Counted from the stretch's first letter, positions 8,491-18,013 are shown. The stretch is DNA of 64,000 bases from Bacteroidales bacterium (GCA_024400455.1 JAKSMU010000004.1:124001-188000); one strand, 5' to 3'. Translations and numbers: made by a program. The notes: generated by a model from the sequence alone, not told the origin.

Positions 8491-9960
8491 TCAAACCGTT
8501 AGACTGTTTTTGTTTTTATTGTATTTAACCTTCCAAACAATGAAAGCCACCAATGCCGCAATTGTAATAAGAGCGCCTATGCCATAGCCAAGTTCAGGAG
8601 CCAAAATCGAACCGAACCCGCCATCTTTCGCTTTAGCGACGAACAGGAAGCAGCCCGTCACCATGGTCATAAACAGCGATGGGATAATTGTTATCACATA
8701 CCAAGGTCTTTTTTTATTCTGCGCAAGGTAAACCGTAATAGCCCATAGTGTTACGGCAGCAAGCACTTGGTTAGCCCAAGCAAAATAGCGCCAAATCAAC
8801 TGAAAGCTTCTATTATCCGCAATACTGAACACCAATATAATTCCAGTAACAACTAATATCGGAATTGCGACAAACAGTCTGTTTTTGAAAGGTTTCTGGC
8901 TATAATTCAAAATGTCGGCAATGATAAGACGGGCCGAACGCATAGCGGTATCACCAGATGTGACCGCGGCACTGATAACGCCCAAAATCGTAATAGTGGC
9001 AATAACTGGTGCAAACCAAGTATCGGCAATGATTCCCACAATTGCAGCACCACTTTTTCCGCTTACATCAACCGGACTGTCAGGGCCGAAGAAATAAGCC
9101 GCAGCAGCAGCCCAAATCAAGGCGACGACACCTTCCGTAATCATTGCGCCGTAAAATATCGGGCGTCCCTGTCTCTCATTCACCATACATCTGGCCATCA
9201 ACGGAGACTGTGTGGCATGAAATCCGGAAATGGCTCCACATGCTATTGAAACAAACATCATTGGGAAAATCGGATTGTTTTCAGCATCTGGATGACGATT
9301 TTGAAGACCTTCCCACAATTCGGGAATTTCCGGGTCATAAATGAAAAAAGCGGCAAGAATGGCAATTGCCATACCTATCAAAAGGAATCCGAAAACAGGA
9401 TAGACCTTACCTATGAGCTTATCTATCGGCAGCAATGTGGCAACCAGATAATAAGCAAGAATAATTCCGACCCATATATACGGATTCCACGATGGCGTAA
9501 AGTGTTCATTGAGCAAGGTTGCAGGCGTATTCACAAAAACAACGACAACCAGAATCATCATTAGCATGGTAAAAACGCGCATGATTTGCCTAACATTCAC
9601 GCCCAAATACTCGCCATGAATTTCGGGCAAACTACAGCCTTTGTTACGCAATGAAATCATTCCCGAAAGATAATCGTGGACTGCACCAGCGAAAATACTA
9701 CCCAAAACGATCCACAGAAAAGATGCGGTTCCAAATTGGGCGCCCATGATGGCACCAATGATGGGACCAACACCTGCAATATTCAAGAATTGGATAAGAT
9801 AGATTTTCCAAGGCTTCATCGGCACATAATCGATGCCGTCAGACAAAATAGTGGCAGGAGTGGCTTGTTCAGGATGTATATGGAATATCCGTTCAACTAT
9901 TCTTCCATAAACAACATAACCCAGCACAAGCACAATTAACGAAACGAGGAAAGTAGTCAT
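8491..9960 (-). CDS. cstA: Carbon starvation protein CstA family transporter
   Basis: The 489-aa polytopic membrane protein begins with a transmembrane helix and a short YGRIVERIF segment, followed by the CstA signature GVGPIIGAIMGAQFG and HDYLSGMISLRNKG. I estimate a dozen or more hydrophobic segments. CstA/BtsT proteins take up peptides or pyruvate under carbon limitation. It is shorter than E. coli CstA (about 700 aa), as is usual for the shorter CstA form in Bacteroidota. It stands alone with its own promoter element. The substrate cannot be decided from sequence. Confidence 0.92.
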   Translation of the reverse strand: MTTFLVSLIVLVLGYVVYGRIVERIFHIHPEQATPATILSDGIDYVPMKPWKIYLIQFLNIAGVGPIIGAIMGAQFGTASFLWIVLGSIFAGAVHDYLSGMISLRNKGCSLPEIHGEYLGVNVRQIMRVFTMLMMILVVVVFVNTPATLLNEHFTPSWNPYIWVGIILAYYLVATLLPIDKLIGKVYPVFGFLLIGMAIAILAAFFIYDPEIPELWEGLQNRHPDAENNPIFPMMFVSIACGAISGFHATQSPLMARCMVNERQGRPIFYGAMITEGVVALIWAAAAAYFFGPDSPVDVSGKSGAAIVGIIADTWFAPVIATITILGVISAAVTSGDTAMRSARLIIADILNYSQKPFKNRLFVAIPILVVTGIILVFSIADNRSFQLIWRYFAWANQVLAAVTLWAITVYLAQNKKRPWYVITIIPSLFMTMVTGCFLFVAKAKDGGFGSILAPELGYGIGALITIAALVAFIVWKVKYNKNKNSLTV

Positions 9961-9982
9961 GATTCCGTAGTATTATTTCGTG

Positions 9983-9990
9983 CAAAAATA
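9983..9990 (-). promoter_or_regulatory. -7 promoter element (TATTTTTG) for cstA
   Basis: TATTTTTG on the minus strand lies 22 nt upstream of the cstA start codon. Confidence 0.6.
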
Positions 9991-10028
9991 AGAAAAAGCA
10001 AAACACATAATTACTCATCAAGACAAAA

Positions 10029-10056
10029 TAAAAAAGGCTGGCCTAAGCCAGCCTTT
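10029..10056 (-). terminator. Intrinsic terminator of the OmpA-family gene
   Basis: A 9-bp stem AAGGCTGGC/GCCAGCCTT with a 4-nt loop is followed on the minus strand by a T run, 20 nt past the OmpA-family stop codon. Confidence 0.85.
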
Positions 10057-10075
10057 CCGTATGATGCTTTAATCC

Positions 10076-11428
10076 TTATTCGTGATATTTGATAAGGTCG
10101 ATGAGCACGCGGCGGTCGAATTCGGTTGGATCGAGTTCCTTAACACCACCGACAGGTTCGAGGATGATATTTTCCTCTGGGAAGCCCATATCTAAGAGTT
10201 CCATCATGATCTTTCTGCAACGGTTTTCAGAAAGCTTCTGGTTGTATTCAGGAGTTGCTGTAGCGCTATCGCAAGAACCTCTCAGACGGAGTTTGTAGTT
10301 GTTTGCCTTAGCCACATTAGCAATTTCTCTCAAGTTGACAAGGTCTCTCTTTGACATCAACTGATAGGAGTCGAGGTTGAAGAAGATTGAGAAAGGATAG
10401 CTGATGGCTTCAATGTTATCTTGATAAATAACGACTGTGTCACAAGGAGTTTGTTCAACAGCAACAGGAGCAGGAATTGCAGCCAGTTCGTCTTCCAGAT
10501 TCTTGATTCTGTCGCTCATTTCCTTCATTTCCTTTTCATAGTTGTAAGGAAGTTCGTAGATTCTGCCACCGATGTACCATGTAAGGCCGAGACCAACGGA
10601 GAAATTGTTGTCACCTCTTTTAGGTCTAATATATTCAGGCATTTCACCTGCTTCGTTAGGAACAAGTTGTCCATCATGCTGGTTTGGATCGAAAAGAGTA
10701 CCATTGGGGTAATAATAACCTTTGTATTCATTAAACCAAGAGTCAATGTTCCATCTTGTCAAAGCATACTTCAAATCAAGATGAAGATCAAGATAATCAT
10801 TCAGTCTGAAATTATTGATGATACCAGCTTCCCATGATAATTCAAAATTGCAACCTTGAAGTTGTGTTTCATCTTCTGCAATAAAAATGTTATGATAAAT
10901 TGTAGGGGTTGCTAAGATGCCCTCAGTCACGCAAGCTGCACCCATACCAGCATAAATAACAGGAGTGTAGATTCTGTTTGGATTGTAATAACCTTGGAAG
11001 AAATCTACAGGGCTAAACAATACATCTCCGTGCAAATTATGAAACATGAAAGATGTTTCATAGATATCTCCTTCAACTGGAACTGCATTATTATACAAGA
11101 ATTGAATTTTTTCAATTCTATCATGATGCCCTAAAATGTAACTATTGGCACCATTAACATCATATGATAAGCGCAGACCTACTTTATGAGACAGCCACTT
11201 TCCGATGTTAACGCTTGCGCCAAAAGAAATGTCATTAATGCCAGTGTAATCATTTAAACCAGATGGAGTCTTCAAACTCCCTTTCCACCAATCAATATTT
11301 CCATCAGCGGAAATGAACCAATTCTGACCAGCCTTAGTAGTCAGATAACGAACCGAGTCCACATGACCAGCTGCCATTGATACAGAGGCGATTAGGACTG
11401 CACACATTGTGATAAATGCTTTCTTCAT
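10076..11428 (-). CDS. OmpA family outer-membrane protein
   Basis: The 450-aa protein has a signal peptide (MKKAFITMCAVLIASVSMAAG), an N-terminal beta-barrel region with alternating aromatic strands (~20-310), a short coiled segment (EKEMKEMSDRIKNLEDEL, ~315-335) and a C-terminal OmpA peptidoglycan-binding domain (~360-450). That domain shows the expected order: IFFNLDSYQL, then LRLRGSCDSATATPEYNQKL, then SENRCRKIMMELL. The family links the outer membrane to peptidoglycan. It is monocistronic with both a promoter element and a strong terminator, consistent with an abundant outer-membrane protein. Confidence 0.9.
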   Translation of the reverse strand: MKKAFITMCAVLIASVSMAAGHVDSVRYLTTKAGQNWFISADGNIDWWKGSLKTPSGLNDYTGINDISFGASVNIGKWLSHKVGLRLSYDVNGANSYILGHHDRIEKIQFLYNNAVPVEGDIYETSFMFHNLHGDVLFSPVDFFQGYYNPNRIYTPVIYAGMGAACVTEGILATPTIYHNIFIAEDETQLQGCNFELSWEAGIINNFRLNDYLDLHLDLKYALTRWNIDSWFNEYKGYYYPNGTLFDPNQHDGQLVPNEAGEMPEYIRPKRGDNNFSVGLGLTWYIGGRIYELPYNYEKEMKEMSDRIKNLEDELAAIPAPVAVEQTPCDTVVIYQDNIEAISYPFSIFFNLDSYQLMSKRDLVNLREIANVAKANNYKLRLRGSCDSATATPEYNQKLSENRCRKIMMELLDMGFPEENIILEPVGGVKELDPTEFDRRVLIDLIKYHE

Positions 11429-11478
11429 TTGAACTTTTATTTTTGATTTCTAATTACTTTTCCCAAAAATTGAGGGTG

Positions 11479-11486
11479 CAAAAATA
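11479..11486 (-). promoter_or_regulatory. -7 promoter element (TATTTTTG) for the OmpA-family gene
   Basis: TATTTTTG on the minus strand, with a TTG 16 nt upstream (11503-11505) that could be the -33 element. The leader would be about 45 nt. Confidence 0.65.
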
Positions 11487-11534
11487 GAACTTTTTTCCAT
11501 ACCAACCCCCTTTTTTTAAAAAAAACTTTGAAAA

Positions 11535-12416
11535 CTAATGATTTGCAAGTCTTTCCAAAGTGTTGGCAATAAGATTTCTGACACTTGGATGATAATCTGT
11601 CGCAAACTTTTCCGTCACTCTATTGGCTATAACAGCACAAATTGTCAGACAATTATGCCCCATCATCTTTCCAAGTCCATACAAGGCCGATGACTCCATT
11701 TCAAAATTGCAGATGCGCCAATTTTCATACCTGAAGTTTTCGATTTTCCGGTTGTTTTCAGGATAAGCCAACTGCATGCGCAAGGTACGCCCTTGCGGAC
11801 CATAAAACCCCGGTGCCGTTGCGGTAATGCCTTTGAAATAGCCTTCGCCCAAACGTTCAAGTAGTTCTTTTGAACCTTCAACAACATATGGTTTAGGCAA
11901 ATCAGTTGGATAATCGGTTTGCTTAATAAACTCATCTCTTATGGCAATTTCATTTATTTCATGGTTTTTCTCGTAGAAATATATCAGGCCATCAAATCCG
12001 AGAGCATACCTTGTTGCCACAAAACTGTTTTCAACAGGAATGTCGGCTTGCAAAGCTCCCGATGTTCCCAATCTGATTAAGTTTAATGAACGATGTTTTT
12101 CTTTAGGCATCCTCGTTTTCAAGTCAATGTTGGCCAAGGCATCCAATTCATTGATTACGATATCAAGATTATCGGTGCCCATGCCCGTCGACAAAACGGT
12201 GATTCTCTTTCCATTGAAATAGCCCGTACGAGTAAAAAGTTCGCGGTTTTGGCGTTTCACTTCGATTTTGTCGAAAAACTCAGCCACCATATCAGCACGG
12301 GCCGGATCGCCAACCAAAATGATATCGTCGGCAATTTGGTCGGGATGCAAATTCAGGTGATATATCGCTCCTTCTTCGTTCAGAATGAGCTGTGATGCAG
12401 GAATTGGTTGATACAT
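11535..12416 (-). CDS. Nucleoside phosphorylase (uridine phosphorylase-like)
   Basis: The 293-aa protein belongs to the PNP/UDP phosphorylase family, which cleaves nucleosides with phosphate. Visible motifs are the phosphate-binding VGDPARADMV near the N-terminus, the STGMGTDNLDIVINEL segment, RLGTSGAL, and the nucleoside-binding NFEMESSALYGLG near residue 250. The ATG at 12416 (MYQPIPASQL) is chosen because it follows the promoter element and matches family starts; a longer frame upstream would run through the promoter. It is divergent from cinA across a ~107-bp shared regulatory region. Uridine versus purine preference is not certain. Confidence 0.88.
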   Translation of the reverse strand: MYQPIPASQLILNEEGAIYHLNLHPDQIADDIILVGDPARADMVAEFFDKIEVKRQNRELFTRTGYFNGKRITVLSTGMGTDNLDIVINELDALANIDLKTRMPKEKHRSLNLIRLGTSGALQADIPVENSFVATRYALGFDGLIYFYEKNHEINEIAIRDEFIKQTDYPTDLPKPYVVEGSKELLERLGEGYFKGITATAPGFYGPQGRTLRMQLAYPENNRKIENFRYENWRICNFEMESSALYGLGKMMGHNCLTICAVIANRVTEKFATDYHPSVRNLIANTLERLANH

Positions 12417-12439
12417 ATTAATTAAGGTGTTTGCCTTTG

Positions 12440-12447
12440 CAAAAGTA
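12440..12447 (-). promoter_or_regulatory. -7 promoter element (TACTTTTG) for the nucleoside phosphorylase gene
   Basis: TACTTTTG on the minus strand lies 23 nt upstream of the phosphorylase ATG. The same 8-mer occurs on the plus strand at 12501-12508 for cinA. Confidence 0.65.
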
Positions 12448-12500
12448 GTGTTTTTTTTCAAAATGAATGGATATTTCTGTCTCCAATGAGATAAATAGCG

Positions 12501-12508
12501 TACTTTTG
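12501..12508 (+). promoter_or_regulatory. -7 promoter element (TACTTTTG) for cinA
   Basis: TACTTTTG lies 15 nt upstream of the cinA ATG at 12524. Its position argues against the upstream in-frame ATG at 12467 as the real start. Confidence 0.65.
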
Positions 12509-12523
12509 CCAAAATTGTTCGAC

Positions 12524-13771
12524 ATGAAAGAAGTGATTGTAAAAAACATCTCGATTGGCGACGAACTGCTAATCGGGCAAGTGATTAATACGAATGCAGC
12601 TTGGCTTGGAGAGCATCTTTCCGAGGCAGGTTACAATCTTAAATCCGTCCTCACAATAGGAGATTCCGAAAAAGCCATCCTGGATGCGTTTGAGAACTGC
12701 ATGGATGCTGATTTGGTGCTGGTTACGGGCGGTTTGGGACCAACTGCTGACGACATTACCAAGCCAACCGTGTGCAAGTTTTTCGGGACGGAACTCGTTT
12801 TCTGTCAGGAGGCATACGACAATTTGGTTTCCATTTTCAACCGCCGTGGATTCACCATGTCGGAGCGCAACCGCGGACAGGCGTTTTTGCCAAAATCATG
12901 CACCTATATTCAAAATAGTTACGGCACGGCTCCATGCATGTGGTTAGAGAAGAATGGCGTTGTGTTTGTCTTTATGCCAGGCGTTCCGTTTGAGATGAAA
13001 GGTATCTTCAACGATGAACTGCTGCCGCGATTCAAGCAACGTTTCAAGTCAATACCTTACGAAAAGCGGGTGATTATGACAACGGGCATCGGTGAATCGT
13101 TTTTGGCCGACAAAATCAAGGATTGGGAAAAGAATTTGCCTGATTTTCTTTCGCTTGCCTATCTGCCGCAATATGGTTTGGTTCGCTTGCGCCTGAGTGG
13201 AAGACATGAAAATGCTGATTTTCTGCACGAGACTTTGGATAGGGAAACTGAAAAGCTCTCCGCACTGATTCATGAAAATGTCTTTGCCATGGATGACGTG
13301 CCGATTGAAAATGTCGTTTTTCACCTTTTAATTAATAAAAATGCGACTTTTGCAACGGCTGAGAGTTGTACGGGAGGTAATATGGCGCATCGCATCACGA
13401 TGATTCCTGGCAGCTCGGATGTTTTCAAAGGCACGGCAGTGACCTACGCTACCGAATCGAAAACCAACGTGATAGGAGTGCCGAAACAAGTGATTGATGA
13501 GTTTGGCGTGGTTAGCCAGCAGGTTGTCGAGGCAATGGCCGAAGGCGTCAGGAGAGTTTATAGCGCCGATTACGGCTTGGCTTCGACGGGTGTGGCAGGA
13601 CCTGGCGGTGGCACAGAAGAAAACCCCGTCGGAACGGTTTGGTTGGGTGTGGCAACACCCGATGGCGTGATTTCCAAACGCTTCAATTTCGGCAACTCGC
13701 GTGAGAACGTAATAGAGAGGGCGACCGTTATGGCTTACGAAATGCTGAGAAATGAATTGGTTAGGAGTTAG
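12524..13771 (+). CDS. cinA: CinA family protein (competence/damage-inducible; NMN amidohydrolase/ADP-ribose pyrophosphatase)
   Basis: The 415-aa protein has the two CinA domains. The N-terminal COG1058 domain (~1-170) has SIGDELLIGQVINTNAAWLG and TGGLGPTADDITK. The C-terminal CinA domain (~255-415) has ATAESCTGGN and TGVAGPGGGTEENPVGTVW. In studied members the C-terminal domain deamidates nicotinamide mononucleotide and the N-terminal domain is a nucleotide pyrophosphatase, serving pyridine nucleotide recycling. The start at 12524 (MKEVIVKNISIGDE) is preferred to an ATG 57 nt upstream because a promoter element lies between them. The GldB gene follows after 95 nt and could share its transcript. 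Confidence 0.92.
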   Translation: MKEVIVKNISIGDELLIGQVINTNAAWLGEHLSEAGYNLKSVLTIGDSEKAILDAFENCMDADLVLVTGGLGPTADDITKPTVCKFFGTELVFCQEAYDNLVSIFNRRGFTMSERNRGQAFLPKSCTYIQNSYGTAPCMWLEKNGVVFVFMPGVPFEMKGIFNDELLPRFKQRFKSIPYEKRVIMTTGIGESFLADKIKDWEKNLPDFLSLAYLPQYGLVRLRLSGRHENADFLHETLDRETEKLSALIHENVFAMDDVPIENVVFHLLINKNATFATAESCTGGNMAHRITMIPGSSDVFKGTAVTYATESKTNVIGVPKQVIDEFGVVSQQVVEAMAEGVRRVYSADYGLASTGVAGPGGGTEENPVGTVWLGVATPDGVISKRFNFGNSRENVIERATVMAYEMLRNELVRS

Positions 13772-13866
13772 GAGTATTTTGGACGATTAGACGGCGATTT
13801 TTTAAGCCGTCATTTCCGCAAGCGGAAATCTGATTTTGAAATTATGAACAACATTATTAGGATTTT

Positions 13867-14880
13867 ATGAGACATATAAACAGTTTATTGATAACGGTTT
13901 GCATTACGATTTGCACCGTCAGTTGTAAAGACAGCAAACCCGATTACAAGAAAAAACTAGATGTAAAAACCGCACCAGTTACCGACTTAGCATTTAGCCG
14001 TTATGAAGACGTGCTGTTCAATCTAGATACGGCTGATTTCCAGGCGGAACTGATGCGTATTCAGAACGATTATCTTCCATTCCTTGGAGGTGATTTGACT
14101 AACCCGAATGCGGTACAATACTTGAAGGATTTTGCCACGGACGAATACATGAACATCCTTTACCAGAAGGTGAAGACGGCTTTCCCAAATTTGGATTATG
14201 TCGAGAAAACCGTGGAAGACGTTTATGCGCATTTTAATTATTATTATCCTGAAATTCAGTTGCCAAAGAAGGTGTATACTTGTGTAACTGGTGTTAATGC
14301 AGAGACCACAGCCGTAATGGTATCCGATGATGGTCTGATTGTTTCATTGGACTGGTACCTCAATCGTGACGAGGTTTATGACCAGATTGGAATGCCGCGC
14401 TATATGTCGGAACGCACAGTGAAGGAAACGTTGGCAAAGGATGTTGCCATGCAGCTTTATATGGCATACATCTACGAATGGCGCAAACAGACCAACCTTT
14501 CCGACGAGATGGTGAATGCCGGAAAAATCAAGTATTTCGTTGAGGCAATGGCGCCCGAATTGCCCGACAACATTTTGCTTGGCTATTCTGAGGAACAAAT
14601 GAAATGGGCTGATGAGAATGAGGGCGGAGTGTGGGCTGACATTGTAGGCAATCAACGGTTGTTCTCAACAGGTCTGGACATGCACATGACTTTCCTAGCC
14701 GACGGACCCTTCACGCAGGAATACAGCAACGAAGCTCCAGCAAGACTGGGTGAGTTTTTCGGTCTGCACATCGTGCGCTCCTACATGGCGAACAACGAAG
14801 TCACTCTGCAACAGCTGATGAAGAACAACGACCTCCAAGGCATATTCCAAAGCTCCAACTATAAGCCGAAGAAAAACTGA
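13867..14880 (+). CDS. gldB: Gliding motility/T9SS-associated lipoprotein GldB
   Basis: The 337-aa protein starts with a hydrophobic signal and a lipobox-like TVSC with the lipidated Cys at residue 20. The mature part matches GldB-type proteins: FSRYEDVLFNLD near residue 42, FLGGDLTNPN, and the C-terminal EFFGLHIVRSYM. GldB is a cell-envelope lipoprotein needed for gliding in Flavobacterium and widely kept in T9SS-carrying Bacteroidota. In this window it fits with SprA, GldE and GldD. Whether this organism glides cannot be told from sequence. A terminator follows at 14901-14940. Confidence 0.82.
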   Translation: MRHINSLLITVCITICTVSCKDSKPDYKKKLDVKTAPVTDLAFSRYEDVLFNLDTADFQAELMRIQNDYLPFLGGDLTNPNAVQYLKDFATDEYMNILYQKVKTAFPNLDYVEKTVEDVYAHFNYYYPEIQLPKKVYTCVTGVNAETTAVMVSDDGLIVSLDWYLNRDEVYDQIGMPRYMSERTVKETLAKDVAMQLYMAYIYEWRKQTNLSDEMVNAGKIKYFVEAMAPELPDNILLGYSEEQMKWADENEGGVWADIVGNQRLFSTGLDMHMTFLADGPFTQEYSNEAPARLGEFFGLHIVRSYMANNEVTLQQLMKNNDLQGIFQSSNYKPKKN

Positions 14881-14900
14881 TTTTTCTTGATTTTCGGATA

Positions 14901-14940
14901 AAAACGCCTTTGACAATCATGTCGAAGGTGTTTTTTATTT
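14901..14940 (+). terminator. Intrinsic terminator downstream of gldB
   Basis: An about 13-bp stem (AACGCCTTTGACA with TGTCGAAGGTGTT, two G-T pairs) is followed by six Ts. Confidence 0.75.
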
Positions 14941-15137
14941 TATTGTAAATCAACAATAAAAACGACAGCAAACGACAACAAATGCTTACAGTCGACTACA
15001 AACGTTTGTCGTCGGCTTTTTTCTTGACAGATGTTGCACTTTTGCAGCGGAAATATCAAATGTTCCTTTTTGGAACACATGGGCGACTTAAAAATTTAAT
15101 AATCTTCAAGAAAAAAATCCTTAAATCCCACAATATC

Positions 15138-16670
15138 ATGTTAGTAAAAACCATTGGATGTGCCTTGTTTGGCATTGATGCGATTTCAGTCACAATAGAA
15201 GTGAACATTGACAAAGGAATACAGTTTTTCCTTGTCGGACTGCCCGATAGCGCGGTGAAAGAGAGCCATCAACGTATTGAAGCGGCGTTAACGAACCTCG
15301 GATTCAGCTATCCGCGAAAGAAAATCACGATTAATATGGCACCTGCCGATATCCGCAAGGAAGGCTCAGCCTACGACTTGCCGATTGCCATCGGCATCTT
15401 GGCTGCTTCGGGGCAGGTGGAAACAGAACACCTTGAACAATATATCATTATGGGCGAATTGTCGCTCGACGGAACCTTGAACCCGATAAAAGGGGCTTTG
15501 CCCATTGCCATCAAGGCACAGCAGGAAGGTTTCAAAGGCGTCATCATTCCGAAAGAAAACGCTAAAGAGGCCGCAGTCGTCAACGATATTGATGTGATTG
15601 GCGTGGAAAACCTTACCGAAGTGGTCGATTTCCTAAACGGAAACAACAATATCCAGCCTGTAAAAATCTCTCCCGAAGATGTTGACAAACAGGAGTTTTA
15701 TGAATTTGATTTCTGTGATGTGAAAGGTCAGGAGAACATCAAGCGAGCTTTGGAGATTGCGGCTGCTGGCGGGCATAATGTCATCCTGATAGGCCCTCCC
15801 GGAAGCGGCAAGACGATGTTGGCCAAGCGGATGCCGAGCATCCTGCCGCCTTTGACCATGGCCGAGGCTTTGGAAACGACGAAAATCCACTCCGTCGCCG
15901 GATTGATGGGCAGCAACACCTCCTTATTAATGACGCGACCATTCCGCAGCCCTCATCACACGATAAGCGATGCCGGCTTGGTGGGTGGTGGCACTTATCC
16001 ACAGCCTGGAGAGATCTCTTTGGCTCATAATGGTGTTCTCTTTCTCGATGAGCTCCCTGAATTCAAAAGACAAGTCTTGGAGGTCATGAGGCAACCAATG
16101 GAAGACAGGATCGTGACGATTTCCCGCGCCAAGATTTCCCTTGATTTTCCTGCCAATTTCATGCTGATTGCCGCCATGAATCCTTGTCCGTGTGGTTATT
16201 ACAACCATCCTGAAAAGCCTTGCACATGTCCTCCGGGTGCGGTACAGAAATATCTGAATAAGATTTCCGGTCCACTGATGGACAGAATCGACCTGCATGT
16301 GGAAGTCACGCCGGTGCCTTATAAGGATTTAACCGAAAAGCGCACGGGCGAGTCGAGTGCCGAGGTGCGCAAGCGCGTGATTGCCGCACGGAAAATCCAG
16401 GAGCAACGCTACGCCGATTTCCCGACCATTCATGCCAACGCACAGATGAACTCACAACTCATCCAGAAGTATTGCGACTTAGACGACACCTGCCGCAACA
16501 TGCTGAAAAATGCCATGAACAAGATGGGGCTTTCAGCCAGGGCTCACGATAGAATCCTAAAGGTCTCCCGCACCATCGCCGACCTTGACGGCAGCGAAAA
16601 CATTCAGCCGGGGCATTTGGCTGAGGCTATCAATTACAGAAGTCTGGATAGAGACAGCTGGGGGAGATGA
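15138..16670 (+). CDS. YifB/ComM family Mg-chelatase-like AAA+ ATPase
   Basis: The 510-aa protein has the N-terminal ChlI/Lon-like domain (~1-180, VGLPDSAVKESHQRI), a Walker A GPPGSGKTMLAKRM near residue 218, Walker B FLDELPEF near residue 303, a Cys-rich insert (NPCPCGYYNHPEKPCTC, ~350-368) and a C-terminal Mg-chelatase domain ending in the AEAINYRSLDR motif. ComM in proteobacteria is a hexameric helicase that promotes branch migration during transformation. The ATG at 15138 gives the standard family N-terminus MLVKTIGCALFGI; the frame extends upstream but without homology. The gene is convergent with the retropepsin-like gene. Confidence 0.92.
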   Translation: MLVKTIGCALFGIDAISVTIEVNIDKGIQFFLVGLPDSAVKESHQRIEAALTNLGFSYPRKKITINMAPADIRKEGSAYDLPIAIGILAASGQVETEHLEQYIIMGELSLDGTLNPIKGALPIAIKAQQEGFKGVIIPKENAKEAAVVNDIDVIGVENLTEVVDFLNGNNNIQPVKISPEDVDKQEFYEFDFCDVKGQENIKRALEIAAAGGHNVILIGPPGSGKTMLAKRMPSILPPLTMAEALETTKIHSVAGLMGSNTSLLMTRPFRSPHHTISDAGLVGGGTYPQPGEISLAHNGVLFLDELPEFKRQVLEVMRQPMEDRIVTISRAKISLDFPANFMLIAAMNPCPCGYYNHPEKPCTCPPGAVQKYLNKISGPLMDRIDLHVEVTPVPYKDLTEKRTGESSAEVRKRVIAARKIQEQRYADFPTIHANAQMNSQLIQKYCDLDDTCRNMLKNAMNKMGLSARAHDRILKVSRTIADLDGSENIQPGHLAEAINYRSLDRDSWGR

Positions 16671-16716
16671 AAAAGCAATGTGCTGCACATTGGTCAATTG
16701 ATAATAGATGATTTTT

Positions 16717-17895
16717 TTACTCCGTCCACAAAAACATCTTCCGCAGATTAAGCACAGCCTTGTCGAACGAAAGTAGGAAATCGCTGCCAATGACTCCTTC
16801 TTCATCGCCTTGGTTGGTCTCTTTTTGCGTGCTGATGATTACGTCTTGTTTGGTGAAACAGCCTCCGCAAGCCTTGAATGAAATGCCGTGCAGTCGGTAA
16901 ACCGGCACTCTCGATACGCCGCCAACACCACCTGCAAAGGAGCTGTCGGCTTGTGCAGTTGCTTCAATGAGGTCTTTGTGCTTCGCAAAATAGTTGTAAC
17001 TCAGTTTCGTGCTGGCGCATCCAAGGTCAAGTTGAAATTGCAGGGTGTCGTCTTCTACTTCAACCTCCGCAAAATGCCTTCCATCATCCTGAATGGTCAG
17101 GTTCGACTCCAAATCTTGCTGTCTGAAGGGGAAAACGATGATTTTTGATTTGTTGTCGAAATCCATCTCCCCGGCAAGCCTGAAAATGTTGGCACCAAGT
17201 ATGGCCTGGATGTTCATGAAAGAATTGACAAGGTCTTGGTCGGGCATTACGATGAAAACGATATTTTGGAAGCACATCTGACCAATGGAAAGCGAGTCGG
17301 CAATGCCGAGCCACATTGAGGCTTCGCCCATGACGCCGATGGCCTTCCCTTTGACATCGATGGGCCGTATGCCATGCGACAAGGCAAACGATTCGCTGGC
17401 AGCACTGAATCTTGAGCAGCCGTTGTCCAATACGAAGATTTCTTCCTTGCCATCAATTTTTGCCGGCAAGCGGATTTCACAACCCCTGAATTTGCCATCG
17501 TAAAAAATGGAATCGATGTGATAAGCAACGGCAACATCCCTATCAGGCCTTATCAGCGTGTCTTTCGGCAAATCGGCCAATGCCTTGATTTGGACAAGTT
17601 CTTCCGCACTATAATAGCGGGAAAGGCAATCGTAAAATGTCTTGAAATCGCCTGCCAGATTGGCATTGTTCCCGATGGACAGATAGGCGGCTCTCGTCAG
17701 TTCTTCCGACAAGCCGGGCTCCTTTAGGATTGTTCGGTAAATGGCATTGCTTTCGTCAAACCGACCGTGCTTGCCATGTTCAATGGCTACCGTCCAAAGC
17801 GAATCCAAATTGTTGGTATTGGTTTGATGCTCGGCTTGGAGATTAAGACTTGCAAGCAAAAACAGGATAGATAAAACGAGCTGATGGTAATTCAT
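16717..17895 (-). CDS. Exported retropepsin-like aspartic protease family protein with two half-sites
   Basis: The 392-aa protein has a signal peptide (MNYHQLVLSILFLLASLNLQA) and a helical N-terminal region (~25-120). Two retropepsin-like repeats follow, each with a hydrophobic strand before an Asp-containing turn: FVLDNGCSRF near residue 183 and FQLDLGCAST near residue 299. Canonical sites are D(T/S)G; here they are DNG and DLG, so both aspartates are kept but the Thr/Ser that hydrogen-bonds the active site is not. A late IGSDFLLSFD segment fits the conserved region before the C-terminus of clan AA proteins. Activity is uncertain. The chosen start gives the signal peptide and follows a promoter element. 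Confidence 0.8.
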   Translation of the reverse strand: MNYHQLVLSILFLLASLNLQAEHQTNTNNLDSLWTVAIEHGKHGRFDESNAIYRTILKEPGLSEELTRAAYLSIGNNANLAGDFKTFYDCLSRYYSAEELVQIKALADLPKDTLIRPDRDVAVAYHIDSIFYDGKFRGCEIRLPAKIDGKEEIFVLDNGCSRFSAASESFALSHGIRPIDVKGKAIGVMGEASMWLGIADSLSIGQMCFQNIVFIVMPDQDLVNSFMNIQAILGANIFRLAGEMDFDNKSKIIVFPFRQQDLESNLTIQDDGRHFAEVEVEDDTLQFQLDLGCASTKLSYNYFAKHKDLIEATAQADSSFAGGVGGVSRVPVYRLHGISFKACGGCFTKQDVIISTQKETNQGDEEGVIGSDFLLSFDKAVLNLRKMFLWTE

Positions 17896-17919
17896 AATGC
17901 ATTTAAATCCAACAGGATG

Positions 17920-17927
17920 CAAAAATA
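17920..17927 (-). promoter_or_regulatory. -7 promoter element (TATTTTTG) for the retropepsin-like gene
   Basis: TATTTTTG on the minus strand, 24 nt upstream of the ATG at 17895. Confidence 0.6.
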
Positions 17928-17956
17928 CAAAAATTTCATAGATTCTCTGCATAATG

Positions 17957-17992
17957 AAAAAAAGCCTCAACCCGATGGATTGAGGCTTTTCT
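17957..17992 (-). terminator. Intrinsic terminator of the PNGase F-like gene
   Basis: The stem AAGCCTCAA/TTGAGGCTT with a 10-nt loop is followed on the minus strand by a T run, about 20 nt after the stop codon. Confidence 0.85.
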
Positions 17993-18013
17993 TCAATTAC
18001 GTTCAATACTTCA

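Noticed and set aside
13813..13828. Hairpin TTTCCGC-AA-GCGGAAA after cinA considered as a terminator
   Set aside because: No T run follows on the plus strand and the loop is only two bases; it could still slow transcription, but support is weak.
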